Notes: generated from the sequence alone by a model not told the origin. Shown: positions 10,925 through 22,396, counted from the stretch's first letter. The stretch is DNA of 64,000 bases from Amaurobius ferox (GCA_951213105.1 OX578146.1:109851776-109915775); one strand, 5' to 3'. Numbers and translations: made by a program.

Positions 10925-10957
10925 TGGGGGAGGGGGGGAGTTCCCCCCCCCGGGGGG
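10925..10957. repeat. G-run / C-run palindrome
   Basis: GGGGGAGGGGGGGAG is followed at once by TTCCCCCCCCC and GGGGGG. The runs can form a hairpin, and the G tracts could form a quadruplex. It is the most GC-rich spot in an AT-rich window and a place where assembly or sequencing errors are likely. Confidence 0.8.
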
Positions 10958-11632
10958 TACATTATCAAGCTTAGTATTAATAAAAAAAAATTGAACTATT
11001 TAGAATAGAGGGTAACATACAATAATAGTGATCATTGGGACAACAATGCAGATGTTTCAAATTTTTTTTGTAAAATTTGAAGAAAAAATTACAAACTATT
11101 TAAAAATGGATTCTGTTACGAGAGAGTCACGTTGAGGCAGACACTCCAGTTAATTTAATTTTTGTATTTATGAGAAATGTAGAGTTTACGATAAGATTTA
11201 ATAGATCAGTTTCGCGCTTTTCTGCTCTCTTCAATACCAACTAGTCAATAAGTGCAGTGGCAGCAAGAAAACTCCTGTGCAGCAATTTTTAGAATCTCAG
11301 TGGTAATCCGCAGATAAGGAACTGCCCCTTATTAACGGGGTCTCTGATTTTGAACTCGGCGATTGTATTCTTTTACAGTTTAAGTTGAATATTTAAATTT
11401 TTTGAAGCCTGCTGCGTATTATTTTACTTCGTCGGCGAGTTTTTTTAACATTTCTGTACCTTTGAGAGATTTTTTCTCCTAGTACAGGTATCAACTATTT
11501 GGTGCTGAGGAGAGTAAAACAGGTCCACCGATATTGACCGATTGCGCAATTTCTATATAAATGCAGTGTAGTAAACTTAAAATATTACTGCACTTATTTG
11601 TGGAAGTGATGGCATATTTTTCTCTTTTTTAG

Positions 11633-11800
11633 ATAATGGAAACTATGTTAAGTTAGAGCCAAATAATAGAGTTAACCTTTCAACCGATGGTAAGATGACC
11701 ATTAGCGACATCATTGCAAAAGATGAAGCTGTATACAAATGTGAAGCTGATAATGGTGTGGAAAAGAGCATAACCAGTGAAATGCGTTTAACAGTGTATG
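11633..11800 (+). CDS. Ig2 domain, second half (Dscam Ig8-like)
   Basis: This 168-base phase-1/phase-1 exon (acceptor TTTTTTAG, donor G|GTAAGA) encodes DNGNYVKLEPNNRVNLSTDG, then KMTISDI and the D-x-x-x-Y-x-C motif (DEAVYKCEADNG), ending MRLTVY. It completes Ig2 at residues 160-215. It is paralogous to exon 4425-4595 (171 bases). The usual Gly of D-x-G-x-Y-x-C is replaced (DEAVY), which is common in Ig8-type domains. This is the last exon of the second variable cassette if the sDscam-beta model holds. Confidence 0.9.
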
Positions 11801-12472
11801 GTAAGATCAAAACAAAAGAGTAAATATACGCAGATGCAGTGAATATTAGTTATAAGTGTAACAGTGGATAGCCATGTATTACATTTTCGAATTACTGAAA
11901 GCAATGTACTATTTTAATGTAAAACTAGTAAGAACGTAGATTTGAAAAAAAAATCATTTTATATTAATTTTTGACAAATATTGAAATTGTTCGTTGCAGA
12001 CGAGAGAGTGGTAAAATTATTTATGATTTTTCATAAATTAAGGAAGCAATAGCGACTCCAGAGCGTATTTATGCGTATTTGGAATAAAAAAGGTGAGTTT
12101 CCTGAGTTATTCAATTAATATAAATTCTTAAAATTAATAAAAATATTAGATTTATAAAACTTAATATATTTAAACTGGTAATTAAACATATTTGTCACTA
12201 AAATTAAATTTTTAATTATTTTTCATTGCTTTCTTAACAACGGGAAAATCAATTGTGTCTTTATCCCCTGATTTTTGTTTTAGCATGGAAATCGGGCTTT
12301 AGCTGTTCGTACATGCACCTGATTAATATAAAAATACAGTATTAAAATGTTTGTATATTATTCCAAAATATTTTTGAATTTTAAATATAAATGCTTTATA
12401 AAGTTTAAAGTAATTTATATTAATGCAAATTTTTTAAATAATTTGAAATGATGAAAATTGTAAAAATGTTAT

Positions 12473-12600
12473 GTCTCAACGGGATTCGAACCTCCGATCT
12501 TCCTTTGTCCGTCAATGCTGTATTCATTGAGTTACATAAACGATAGTATTTTCTTCTAGAGTTGAAGTGGAATCTGCGAAAATAAATTTCTTGGTATAGT
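12473..12600 (-). mobile_element. tRNA-like SINE (second family), both boxes kept
   Basis: On the plus strand GGGATTCGAACCTCCGATCT (12481 on) is a reversed tRNA B box (GGTTCGAATCCC) and TATTCATTGAGTTAC (12521-12535) a reversed A box (GTAACTCAATGAATA). Their spacing is that of a tRNA. The body after it (TTTTCTTCTAGAGTTGAAG) matches the copies at 7043 and 2590. This is a tRNA-derived SINE head rather than a working tRNA: the stems do not close. Confidence 0.65.
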
Positions 12601-12605
12601 GAAAA

Positions 12606-13240
12606 CTAGCAATGTCACTCTTGCTTGGCGCGTTTTCAATGGCTAGTGGTGTCCAAATGTGACAGCTATAATCAAATTTGTTGATAACTAGTTGCTAGCG
12701 AAAAGCTATCAAATTTTGTATTTATTGTTAAGAGGCAAAGTGGTGTAACTTTTTTAAAAATTCCTTTGAATCGTCACCCCTTAATTATAATTTAAAAAAA
12801 ATGTTTGATTTTTCTCGTTGATCTTGAAGCTGAGACGGAACGGATCGAATGAGATTAAAACCGGGTTTATGGAACAAGTGAAAGTGTTTAATCATTTTAA
12901 AAAGTGGTTTTGACTATTTTAATTATTCCTTTATATTATTTTCCCTAATTTAAAATTTCAAAATATTTAATTTTTTCTTTGATCTGGAGGCTGAGATGGA
13001 TCGAATGAGACCAAAGCCAAGATTCGAGCTAGCGTAAAAGTGCTCGATAATTCAGCAAAGTGGTTTTGAATTTTTGATTATTCTTTTGCACCGTCACCTA
13101 ATTTTCAAAAGTTTAGATTTTTCCTTTTGTTCCGAAGCTAACTTGGATCGAATGACACCAAAATCAAGATTATATCTATAGTGGAAATGCTTGATAATTT
13201 TGATCCTAATTCACTCAACCAGTCACTTCAGTGCATATTA
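12606..13240 (+). mobile_element. TIR element with internal ~170-base tandem repeats (partial copy)
   Basis: The left end CTAGCAATGTCACTCTTGCT matches the end of the full copy at 19341-20773, followed by TCCAAATGTGACAGCTATAA and the shared CAAATTTTG...GAGGCAAAGTGGTGT. Then come about three tandem units, each with a GAGACGGATCGAATGA-like core followed by CCAAGATT and GTGGTTTTGA. The right end is not clear. Confidence 0.6.
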
Positions 13241-13729
13241 TATAGATATTTATATATTTTAAGAGTTATTTCAATCCTTAAATGTATGCAAAATGTTTTT
13301 AAACTATTTAAATGCACCAAAATATTTAAAAATTGATATACAGGTATGAACATTATTGGATTTATGTTAGTGTGCATGATTGGCAAATTGGATAAAAAAA
13401 CTATTTTCGATATCTTGAACAGAAACAGTGAAATATTTTTCCCGTTGTAAGGAAGGTACGTAGTTTTAAATCAAAATCATATAATTTGCATAAAAGTGTT
13501 AACCTTTTAATTAAGTAGCAAGTGGCTCTAACAGAAAATTTTCTATTAAAAATGTTTTGATGAAAATAAAGTAAAATGAACTAAATGAATAATTCAATTT
13601 TTGCAGGTTCCTTTGAAGGCAGTGAGACACCAGAACAGATTGTTATTTCAATTAATATTTCTGAAACCATATTTTTAGGCATATATGCGACTTAATTTAC
13701 ATATGGGATTTTACTTCAGATTTCTTTAA

Positions 13730-14110
13730 CACACGTTTTTAATTGTTGGATATATAATAATGTTACATGTATTAAGTAGTATTTGAACTTGCTACATGTG
13801 GTTTGACATGATGCTTGCTCAGCACACGTTTCTAATTGTTGGATATATTATATTTCACATTGCTTTATAAATTATTTGAACTTGATATATGTGGTTTGAC
13901 ATGAAGCTTGCTTAGCACACGTTTTTAAATATTGGTTATATAATAATCTTGTATGTTTTTTTTTTCAATATTTCAAGTTTTTATGTGGTTTGACATGACG
14001 CTTGCTTAGTTTTAAATATTGGATATATAATAAAATTTACTGAACATTTTATTTTCATATGTGATTTGACATGCCGCTTGCTTAGCACACGTTTATAAAA
14101 TTTGGTACAT
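13730..14110. repeat. ~90-base tandem array, about 4-5 units
   Basis: The motif GCACACGTTT begins units near 13729, 13822, 13915 and 14085; one unit between lacks it. Each unit also has TTGGATATATAATA and GTGGTTTGACATGA followed by GCTTGCTTAG. Units have drifted. Confidence 0.75.
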
Positions 14111-14524
14111 ATACATGTATTTTATATGCTTAATGTATACTTTTGTTATTTAAGATGTTACATGCATATTTTAAAATGTCTTTAAAATTTTTATATTTTA
14201 AATTTATGTTTTTAAAGTCTGAACAAAGTTTTAATAAAATGATGCCAAATATGCATAATTAAAATTATTTTTAGAAGGATACGCTATTATTACATTCTGT
14301 TTTAATTTAAATAAATGCAAAAATGCGTAATATGTATTTGGCATATTATTTATATTTTAGTAACTCGTTTAATGTTTTTATGATGGTAAGCATAAAAAAA
14401 ATGCTTTTAAACTTAGGAAAGTCGATATTTTAAAATTTGAAGCTAAAAGAATATTTTTTTAATTTAAATTATATGGTAGTTTTAAAATGCAGATGATCTA
14501 TAAGTCATATTTTTTTTACTCTAG

Positions 14525-14672
14525 TGCCAGCTAGATTTGAGGAAAAATTTAAAGTTGAGACCGTGAGACAAGGAGACAGTGCTGTTCTTAGGTGTGACGT
14601 CACTGGAGATCAACCAATCACGATTGTTTGGTATAAAGATAAAAGGGAACTTGAAATAACTGAACTATCAAG
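14525..14672 (+). CDS. Ig3 domain, first part (Dscam Ig9-like); first constant exon
   Basis: This 148-base exon starts in phase 1 and ends in phase 2 (AG|GTAAAT). It encodes VPARFEEKFKVETVRQGDSA, then VLRC (Cys239), ITIVWYKD (Trp251) and ITELSR. The P-x-x-F-x-E-K start and G-D-x-A-V-L-x-C match Dscam Ig9. If the cassette model is right, this exon receives all upstream Ig2 exons, since its acceptor takes phase 1. Confidence 0.9.
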
Positions 14673-14954
14673 GTAAATTGGTTTCTTATATTATTATATT
14701 GTTCTATATTAATAATTACTACAAATAATTACTACAAATAATTACTAGCGACAAAATAATTTTTCAAGCTTATCGTATATGATTATACGTTAAATATTTA
14801 TATTTAGATGAATTGAATACAAAAAAAATATATGTAATTTGTTGAAAGACAATACTAGATTCAAAATTAGCTTTCTAACCCTAAAGCAACCCTTAGAAAG
14901 GCGCATAGCCATTTTCTATAACTTAATAACATAAAATTTTACCACTGCAATTTT

Positions 14955-15130
14955 CACTTTCTCATACTATTTTAGAGAAAGTATTACTTTTTTTAAATTT
15001 TTCAAATTTGAGATTTTGACGAGAAAGCAAGATCTTCTGAACTCATTTCGAACACTTTTAGAAATGTTCGTCTGTGTGTGTGTGTGTGTTCGTCTGTGAG
15101 GTATGGAGTTAGTGAAATATAATGTTTAAT
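14955..15130 (+). repeat. diverged GT-microsatellite repeat, 5' part
   Basis: CACTTTCTCATACTATTTTA with GAGAAAGTATT forms a short inverted pair, followed by TTTGAGATTTTGACGAGAAA, GAACACTTTTAGAAATG and a (TG) run at 15072-15090. The same order occurs at 18121 and 48951. Confidence 0.6.
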
Positions 15131-15584
15131 GTTTACGGATTTTATTTCTTTAAAATTTAAGATATGTAAGTAATATTTAAGTTTCATTTAACTATCTGAA
15201 TATCTAAAAAACTTATTTTTAATTTTATTAAGTATACACAATTTTTACTTGTTAAAATATTTGTTATGCACAAAATAACGATTTGGGTTGTATTGCAACT
15301 TGGATATTTTGTAAGTAACTGGAGAAAATTCAAAACACCCATATTTAATCCAAAAATACCTATCTAGTGGGATTACCATTAGATTACTTTTGTAATGTAA
15401 TTATAAGATTCATTTTCTATTTCATAACATGAGTATAGTTTTAGCTATTTTTATGTTCTGGATTGTTATTATATGATACTGTTTATGGAGTATCTTTTAA
15501 CTCTGATCAATAGTTGAATTTTTGTGAAATATATTAACAATATTTTCACCCACTTATTACGCCTAGATTATTGGGATCCCTGCC

Positions 15585-16275
15585 AACTGATTTTTCGAAT
15601 AAACTGGACAGAAGTTGCTGGTTAATTTTTGTTTCAAATAAATGGTTTGAACTTTACAAAATTTAATTTGCAATAACATTTTAGTAATGATTTTAAACAA
15701 CCTCTCAAATTAATTTTTTACATATTTTTTATATGATTTTTATGATTTTTGTTTGATTATTTACTTCATTTTCTTATTAACTGGACAGAAGTTGCTTATT
15801 ACTTTTGATTTAAATAATTTTTTTGGGGTTTTGAAAATTTAATTTGCTATAATTTTCGTTGTAATGATTTAAAAAATCTTTCCGATTTTATTTTTTGCAA
15901 GATTTTTTATAATTTTTTTGTGATTATTTTCTTTATATTCTTATTAATGGGTAAAATCTGCTTGTTACTTTTAGTTTTTAATAAATATTTTGAAATTTAG
16001 AAAATTTAATTTGCGATAAGTTTTGTTATAATGATTTAAAAAATCCTCCCGAATTGCATGATTTTGTCTTATTATTTTTATTTCAATTTGTTTGTTTTAT
16101 TAACTAGACAGAAATTGCTGGTTTAGTTTTGTATTTAATAAATATTTTGATCTTTAGAAAATTTCATTTATAATAATTTTTGTTATAATGATTTAAAAAA
16201 CGCTTTTCAGATTGATTTTTTGCATGATTTTTATTTTTGTCTCATTAGTTTCTTCATTTTCTTATTTTTAGGTTC
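15585..16275. repeat. ~165-base tandem array, four diverged units
   Basis: AACTGGACAGAAGTTGC and its variants recur near 15600, 15779, 15945 and 16103. Each is followed by AAATTTAATTTGC, TAATGATTTAAAAAA and GATTTTT-rich ends. Identity is modest, so the array is old. Confidence 0.75.
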
Positions 16276-16470
16276 AATATATTATTGATTTACCACCCTG
16301 GCCATTGTTTCTTTATAGAATCCATCACAAGTTCTTATTTTGATGACAGTATTGCGTTTTCCATCGATTTGCCTAACTAATGAATTTTCTAGACGCCCTT
16401 CAAGTTTGTTTTATTATTTTGTTCTTTTAACTGAAAAGGTGATGAATGCTGAGTTTAGAGGTGTACTTGA

Positions 16471-16566
16471 AATATTTCATGAAAATGCATGAGTGCATTT
16501 AAAATATTTCATGAAAATGCATGAGTGCATCTAAAATATTTCATGAAAATACATGAGTGCATCTAA
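16471..16566. repeat. 32-base tandem repeat, three units
   Basis: AATATTTCATGAAAATGCAT followed by GAGTGCAT recurs at 16471, 16503 and 16535, exactly 32 bases apart and nearly identical. Each unit contains the short palindromes ATGCAT and TGCATGAGTGCA. Confidence 0.9.
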
Positions 16567-17839
16567 ACTATTCAAAATTAGCTAAAAACTTTAGACTACA
16601 ATCCGTAATGGGATTTTTGTTTTTCAGTTAATAAATGTACTCATAACTGTATGTACAGATTAATGATCATTAATTTTATGAATTCATTCTAAAATTTTAA
16701 GGTGATAAAATAAATGTCTTTATTCATGACTTTTGACTAAATAAAGTTGTTGTGAGAGTACATATAAAACTTTTACTGGCATCAATAACTTTTTTGATAC
16801 GTCAGAGCTTCAAGTTGTTCTTCAACTATGTGGAAAATTAAATAAATTAATGAAATAAAAATATATGAACCAAAAATTTTATTACAACTATAGTTATATA
16901 TAATAAAAGATAATAACCAGCATGATTTTCGCACTGGTCACATTTAAGCGGTTAAATGAAATAATTAGAATCTTTACTGAATCCAGTCTAACTAATACAA
17001 TTTTAGTACAATGTTAATTTGAAGTAATTTTGAAACTTATAATTTCCCTGATTTTTCTAACAGCATGTTATTATTATTATTATTATTATTATAATACTCT
17101 TCATTTTATAGACTTTATATTTTAGGATGCAACTACAGTTTTAAGTTAAGCCTTTTTATTCAGCAATGTAATTGCTGTAATACCACTCTAAGTTTTAGTA
17201 GACTGTACGTTCCAGAATATAAAATATCCAGAATCAAATTGTTGATCTAAAAGTAGTTACAAATCTTTATTTTTCTCGTTTTCACTGTAATAACTTTAAT
17301 TGTATTTAAAAATATTTCATTGTTGCAAACATATTTTAAAATTAATGTAAACTATTACAATTGCACAAAAGCTTTAATTCAATATAAATATAAATCAAAT
17401 AGTTGCAAGTATAAATTTAACTTTTGATATTTAAACTGCATAGAAAATATTAAGAAAAACATTAGAAAAGTGTTTATGCCCATTCTCAACAAATGTGCAT
17501 TTATGATAGAAATACTAGCCATAATCATGATGGGGTTTATCTCTAAAACAGAAGTTAATAAAATGCGTACATATTATGACATTAGAAAACAACAAAGTTT
17601 TACACTTATGAGAAGATATTTGTGATTCTAGAGAGTTTAGCTTCACCTGATAATAATTTTTGCCTTTAAAAGAAACGTGGAACTGATATCTTTCAATAGT
17701 AAAATCGTTCTGTGTGTTTAAAATTTTGGATTTACATATATTTCACTTCTAAAATTTTATAAAATAAAAGTATTAAAATATTAATGGTTGATACGTCTTA
17801 TTCTCATTCATACTGAAATTTAATGGTATTGATTTTTAG

Positions 17840-17988
17840 GTATGAAAAGTTTGAAACATCGTCCAAAAATGGCGTTAATTCGGAGTTATTCATAAGAAAC
17901 GTAGATAGAAGGGATGGAGCTCTTTATTCTTGCACAGCATCAAATAACTACGGAAGCGATGAAAGAAATATAAAAGTTCTTGTAGTTG
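17840..17988 (+). CDS. Ig3 domain, second part (Dscam Ig9-like)
   Basis: This 149-base exon completes an Arg codon (AG|G) and starts RYEKFETSSKNGVNSELFIR, then NVDRRDGALYSC and TASNNYGSDERNIKVLVV. The R-Y...S-S-L-x-I and A-L-Y/F-x-C-x-A-x-N-x-[YF]-G-S-D run is that of Dscam Ig9. It ends in phase 1 (G|GTAAGT). With exon 14525-14672 it makes residues 216-314. Confidence 0.9.
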
Positions 17989-18120
17989 GTAAGTATGCTG
18001 TTAAGTTACTTACTGGAACTAAAAGAATAGAATCATGTCATTCTCAAGAAAGTATCATATTTGGAGAATGACAACTCAATTTTATTTGTTAAAAGCTGAG
18101 TGCATTTTCTTTTCTATCAA

Positions 18121-18243
18121 TTTCCTTATATACATAATGTATAAGGAAATTATTGTGACGGGGTCGAAAATTCGAATTTGAGTTTTCGACGGGAGAGCAC
18201 GTTTCAAGCATCCCTGATCACGAATCAAACATTTTTGAAGTGA

Positions 18244-18285
<42 letters not shown>

Positions 18286-19117
18286 TGTGTGTGTGTATGC
18301 ATGTGTGTGTGTGTGTATGTGTGTGTGTGTGTGTGTGTCTGTGGGTCTGTGGTGGCGATAACCGACGAACGAATGGACCGATTCGAACGAAATTTGGTAC
18401 AAAAATCACAATCCATAAACACTGGAAGCCTATTGTTTTTATACGCAATCGAATGTTCAGAACTCCCTTAAATTTTCAAATGAAATTTTGAAAAAATCGT
18501 CAAGAAATCAAAACCACTAATAAAGTTACGCAAATAGGCATTTTTTATGTAATTTTTCATTAGAAAACGATTGGCATAAATTTTAGAACGCTAACATGAA
18601 CCGTTCTTGAGATATTGTACATTTTAAAAAAAAGTATCAAAAAGTCATATAAAATAAAATAAAAATATTTCCTATTGAGAAACATGTTCACTTTTCATAT
18701 GTAATACCATGCGATAAATTGAGTGACATCATTCTCGTGGATCTAGCTCGTTCCATTCATGAAAAAAGATACTTTGAATAATACTTTTGTATTTGAACGC
18801 CAATAGTCATTTATTTATCTGCTGTAAGAATAACTTATTTCTTAGTGCATAACGCTTGGCGAGATTTTGGCGACGAATTTGGCGGAATGTCGCCAACTTG
18901 GCGACTTTTTGAAATGTTGCCAAATTAACGAAAATCTCGCCAAATGGATAAAAATGTCGCTAAATCAATGAAAATGACGATTGATTGTCGAAAATTCAAT
19001 ATCTTGGAAAGAATATTAGTATCTACTATAAGAAAAACCTATTTTTTTACTGTAAAAGTAGCAAATTCATTACATTATATAAGGAAAGTCATGTGTTGCC
19101 CACATCAGATTTTTTTA
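18121..19117 (+). repeat. ~1 kb interspersed repeat with GT microsatellite
   Basis: It begins with the palindrome TTTCCTTATATACATAATGT / ATAAGGAAA, then GGTCGAAAATTCGAATTTGA, GTTTTCGACGGGAGAGCACG, an expanded (GT)n tract (18245-18345) and GATTCGAACGAAATTTGGTA. It goes on to a GGCGA/TCGCC-rich segment (18858-18962) and ends TATATAAGGAAAGTCATGTG with CCCACATCAGATTTTTTT. The outer parts ACTTTCCTTATATA and TATATAAGGAAAGT are inverted copies. Related copies lie at 34838-35637 and 48951-50017. It has no coding sequence; open frames across the GT tract are spurious. Confidence 0.8.
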
Positions 19118-19340
19118 TAGTATAATGAAACAACTATAGATGACTGACTATGGTTTACATAACTGACATCGTTTTTTTAACATTGAGACATCAGTTTAAA
19201 GTTAATATCTAAATTGAGAAAGCACCATTTATGGGCATTTTAAAAAAAAAAATAAAAGTACGTTTCTTAATAGAGTGACTGTGTGATAATATTTGAAAGC
19301 CGACAAAATTGCACAATTTTGATCTTATTATAATCGTATA

Positions 19341-20773
19341 CTGGTCATTACACCCGCGCTTTGCGCATTTGAAGCGGTTAGTTGTCATTAAATGTGACAG
19401 TTACACACTTATTAAAAGTTATTAAGAACTTTTCTTAATATCAGAAATCGTTTTTGAGATTTAGACTTAAAAATTACATACATTTTACAGCTCTATTAAC
19501 ATGTTAAATGAAAAAAAAGTGTATTGAATATTATTTTCGCCCGCGACAATTTTTTTTAATTGTTAAATTATTGTAATTGGCAGCGAAAATAAATCAAATT
19601 GTGTTTTTATTACTTCTCAGAGGCAAAGTGGTGTTATGTTTTATGAAAGTCCCTTTGCACCGTCACACATGCCAATTTTTCTTGTAATTGTGTAAATATA
19701 ATGTAATATGTCGAATTCGATATGCAGTATCTGTATAATATGTACCGAACTGACGAACTGATTGGGTGACATATCAAAATTATCGAGCAGTTCCACTATA
19801 GTCAGGAATTTGGTTTTGGTGTCATTCGATCTATCTTAGCTTTGCGACCAAGGAAAAAATCAAAATTTTTCAAATATCAAAATTATTTAATACTTCTATA
19901 TAATCTAGAAGCTTGGATTTGGTTTCGTTCAATCTGTTTTAGCTTGTAGATCAACAAAAAAAAAATCAACAATTTCTAAAATTTGAATTAGAACTTTTAG
20001 TAAGATATAGACTTTTATAATATTTCAATTTCCCCAAAATAAGTTTTGTTGCTTTGTGAAACTTCGAAAGTTGTGGGCTTGGTTAAGTTACTTTCATTTC
20101 GATATATCTATATAAAATGCACCGAACTAACTGAGCGAGGCGGTGAGATATCAGAATTATCGAGCACGTCCACTCTAGCTAGAATCTTGGCTTTGACGAC
20201 ATTCAATCCGTCTCATCTTAGAAACCAAGGAAAACATCTAAAATGTTTAAATTCGAATTAGGGGTGGATAATTAATTTGATTAGAAGGAATAATAATAAT
20301 AAAAAAAATTCAAACCACTTTACAAAATGATCGATCACTTTCACTCTAAGAAGAATCTTGGTTTTGATCTCATTCGATCCGTCTCAGCCTTCAGGTCAAT
20401 GAAAAATACTAATACTATTTCGAAAATTCAAATTATGGGTGACGATGCAAAGAAATAATTAAAAATTGAAAGCTACTTTTCAAAGTGATCGAGTATCTGA
20501 ACTTGAGCCAGAATCTCGATTTTGGCCTCATTTGATCCGTCTGGGCTGCATACCAACTTAAAAATCCAAAATTTAAGAAATTCGATTTAGGGATGACAAT
20601 ATTTTGAAAAACTTAAACAAATTTGTCACTTAAAAACAATAAATATACAAATTTATATCCTTTCACTTTCAGCAATTAAAACTGGCTATCCACAACTTTA
20701 GTTAAGTGTGTAGCTGTCACATTTAGTGACCATTATTCAATGACAACGCTTAAAACGTGAGTGAAATGACTAG
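19341..20773 (+). mobile_element. TA-flanked TIR element with internal tandem repeats (full copy)
   Basis: The left end CTGGTCATTACACCCGCG and the complement of the right end CTAGTCATTTCACTCACG form imperfect inverted repeats, each flanked by TA as in Tc1/mariner-type insertions. Further inside, GTCATTAAATGTGACAGTTA (19384 on) pairs with the complement of TAGCTGTCACATTTAGTGAC (20711 on). The inner 19740-20600 holds about five tandem units with CATTCGATCCGTCTCAGC-like cores. No transposase is present, so it would be non-autonomous. Confidence 0.7.
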
Positions 20774-21017
20774 TATAAAATATATAGTTGAAAATAACTT
20801 TCTAATTCAGTTAACATAGATGTTAAATATATACAACCATCCTGCTATTGAAATTTTTTAAATAATCAGATAACTGAATTTTATATCTTAAAATATTACA
20901 ATTTTAATATTGCAATGTATCGACTTCATAAATTTCTCTTATTTTTAATTTTATCAAAAGAAAAATGTCCTTTAGGTGATATATAACTTGTTTGAACATT
21001 TTTATTCAAGATATGTA

Positions 21018-21476
21018 TAAAATTTTTAGTGAAGTCAGTTTGACATGTTTTAAAAACTACATTAAGAATTTAAATTTAAAAAATAAATTGTTAAAATAAT
21101 TTTATTCGAATTCTGAAATATTAAAAAGAAATTTAAAATGGATATCTAAAAATCAGAGATTTAATTCTAATTAACAAAGTCCAATATTCTGAAAATATAT
21201 CTGTAATTTACTATGGAGACTATGAGATGCTTAAAATGGTGAGTAAAATTTTTAATGAAGTGATTTTGACATGTTTTAAAACTACATTAAAAATTTTAAT
21301 TTAACAAATAAATTGTTAAAATTATTTTATTCGAATTCTGAAATATTGAAAAGAAATTTAAAATGAATATGTAAAAATCAGAGATTTAATGCTAATTGAC
21401 AAAGTCCAATATTCTGAAAATATTTCTGTAGTTTACTATGGAGACTATAAGACGCTTAAAATGGTGAGTAAAATTT
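21018..21476. repeat. 226-base tandem duplication
   Basis: TTGACATGTTTTAAAA stands at 21040 and 21266. The two copies share nearly all sequence through TGGAGACTATGAGATGCTTA / TGGAGACTATAAGACGCTTA and both end AAAATGGTGAGTAAAATTTT. Hand comparison suggests above 90% identity. Confidence 0.9.
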
Positions 21477-22264
21477 TCTGGTTTCCATTTCAAAAAAGTG
21501 CATTTAGATAATAAAACTCCTGAAACGGCTAAGGTATAAAAAAGCATGGAATGTGGAGGTTGTTCAGGTATAATTTTTAAACCCTGATGAGTAACAACAA
21601 TTATGATGATAATTGTTACAGGTAATTTTATATGGACTTATTCAATGTCTAATTTGTGCTCATCGTTAAAATAACTTAATATATGTTTATGATAAAATAA
21701 ATAAGATGAAGAAACACTTCTCTCTCTCAAATTTCATTATTGAGGATTTATTGCAATATTATATGTGTATAAAATATAGTATATGCATTTATAGTAAAAC
21801 ATAACCAGGGGAGTGGATGCCGCCCCTAAGCAACCCTTCATTTTCCCCGTCTGGTAGAATTTATTTTATCAGACGCCCTTTGTCTTTTATACCATCCAAT
21901 GATCAGGATTTCTTCTTTTCATTTTAAACAGTATGGAAATGGATTACTATAATTTGAGAACCACTATTCTAGAAAATTATAATATACTTATATTACGATA
22001 ATAATATATAATGACATCTGTACACACCCCATAATGATAAACGTAGATTTAGAGTAGATCCCCTTTCAAGCGTAGCTTTAGAGTTTAAATCAGCTGCTCT
22101 CCAAGGTGCCGCTGAAAATAACACTTGGATGGTCAACTAAATTTGATTCAAAATAGAAATTTGACTTCCTCCATAAATGCACCGCCTTTGACAGTTACCT
22201 ATGTTGTCTTTGATGTCTTTGCGATAATACGCCTCTGAATATGACTATAAATGTTCTTCCACAG

Positions 22265-22396
22265 AGGTTCCAGCTCAACCTTTGGATGTGAAAGTTCTAG
22301 ATGTCTGGGCTCGTAGTGCAAGCATACGCTGGTCAGCTCCGTATACGGGAAACAGCGCAATTACACTTTATAAAGTTCAGTACTGGAGAGACAAAC
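22265..22396 (+). CDS. FN1 domain, first half
   Basis: This 132-base phase-1/phase-1 exon (acceptor TTCCACAG, donor C|GTGAGT) encodes EVPAQPLDVKVLDVWARSAS, IRWSAPYTGNSAITLYKVQY and WRDK. The E-V-P-x-x-P-x-x-V-x-V-L-D opening, the R-S-[AV]-x-[IL]-x-W-x-x-P-Y-x-G-N-S-x-[IL] run and the intron position match the first FNIII domain of Dscam. A 55-base part of this exon (22283-22337) is repeated in the next intron at 22434-22488. Confidence 0.9.

Larger units (their letters stand above)
10383..11632 (+). other. intron with repeat remnant and a GC palindrome
   Basis: 10470-10720 resembles the start of the GT-microsatellite repeat (CTTTCTCATGCGTAGTATTG, GAGATTTTGA, CTGTCTGTC). 10925-10957 is a G-run/C-run palindrome. 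The rest (10960-11630) has no recognisable content. Confidence 0.5.
11801..14524 (+). other. intron between the last cassette and the constant region
   Basis: This 2.7 kb intron precedes Ig3. It carries a tRNA-like SINE head at 12473-12600, a tandem-repeat-bearing TIR element from 12606 and a ~90-base tandem array at 13730-14110. 11820-12470 and 14110-14520 are AT-rich without recognisable content. Confidence 0.55.
14673..17839 (+). other. intron with tandem arrays
   Basis: The intron holds a remnant of the GT-microsatellite repeat (14955-15130), a ~165-base tandem array (15585-16275), a 32-base array (16471-16566) and a TTA run near 17068-17092. 16570-17830 otherwise shows nothing recognisable. 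Confidence 0.55.
17989..22264 (+). other. intron with two large interspersed repeats
   Basis: The 4.3 kb intron carries a full GT-microsatellite repeat (18121-19117), the best copy of the TIR element with internal repeats (19341-20773) and a 226-base tandem duplication (21018-21476). 21480-22260 shows nothing recognisable, except that 21929-21958 is the source of a copied segment found at 22488. Confidence 0.6.

Noticed and set aside
12473..12545. A functional tRNA gene on the minus strand
   Set aside because: A and B boxes are present but acceptor and anticodon stems do not pair, and related copies with a shared body show it is a SINE head.
18082..18491. Several open frames over the GT microsatellite (Cys-Val or His-Thr repeats)
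   Set aside because: Simple-repeat translations in an interspersed repeat.
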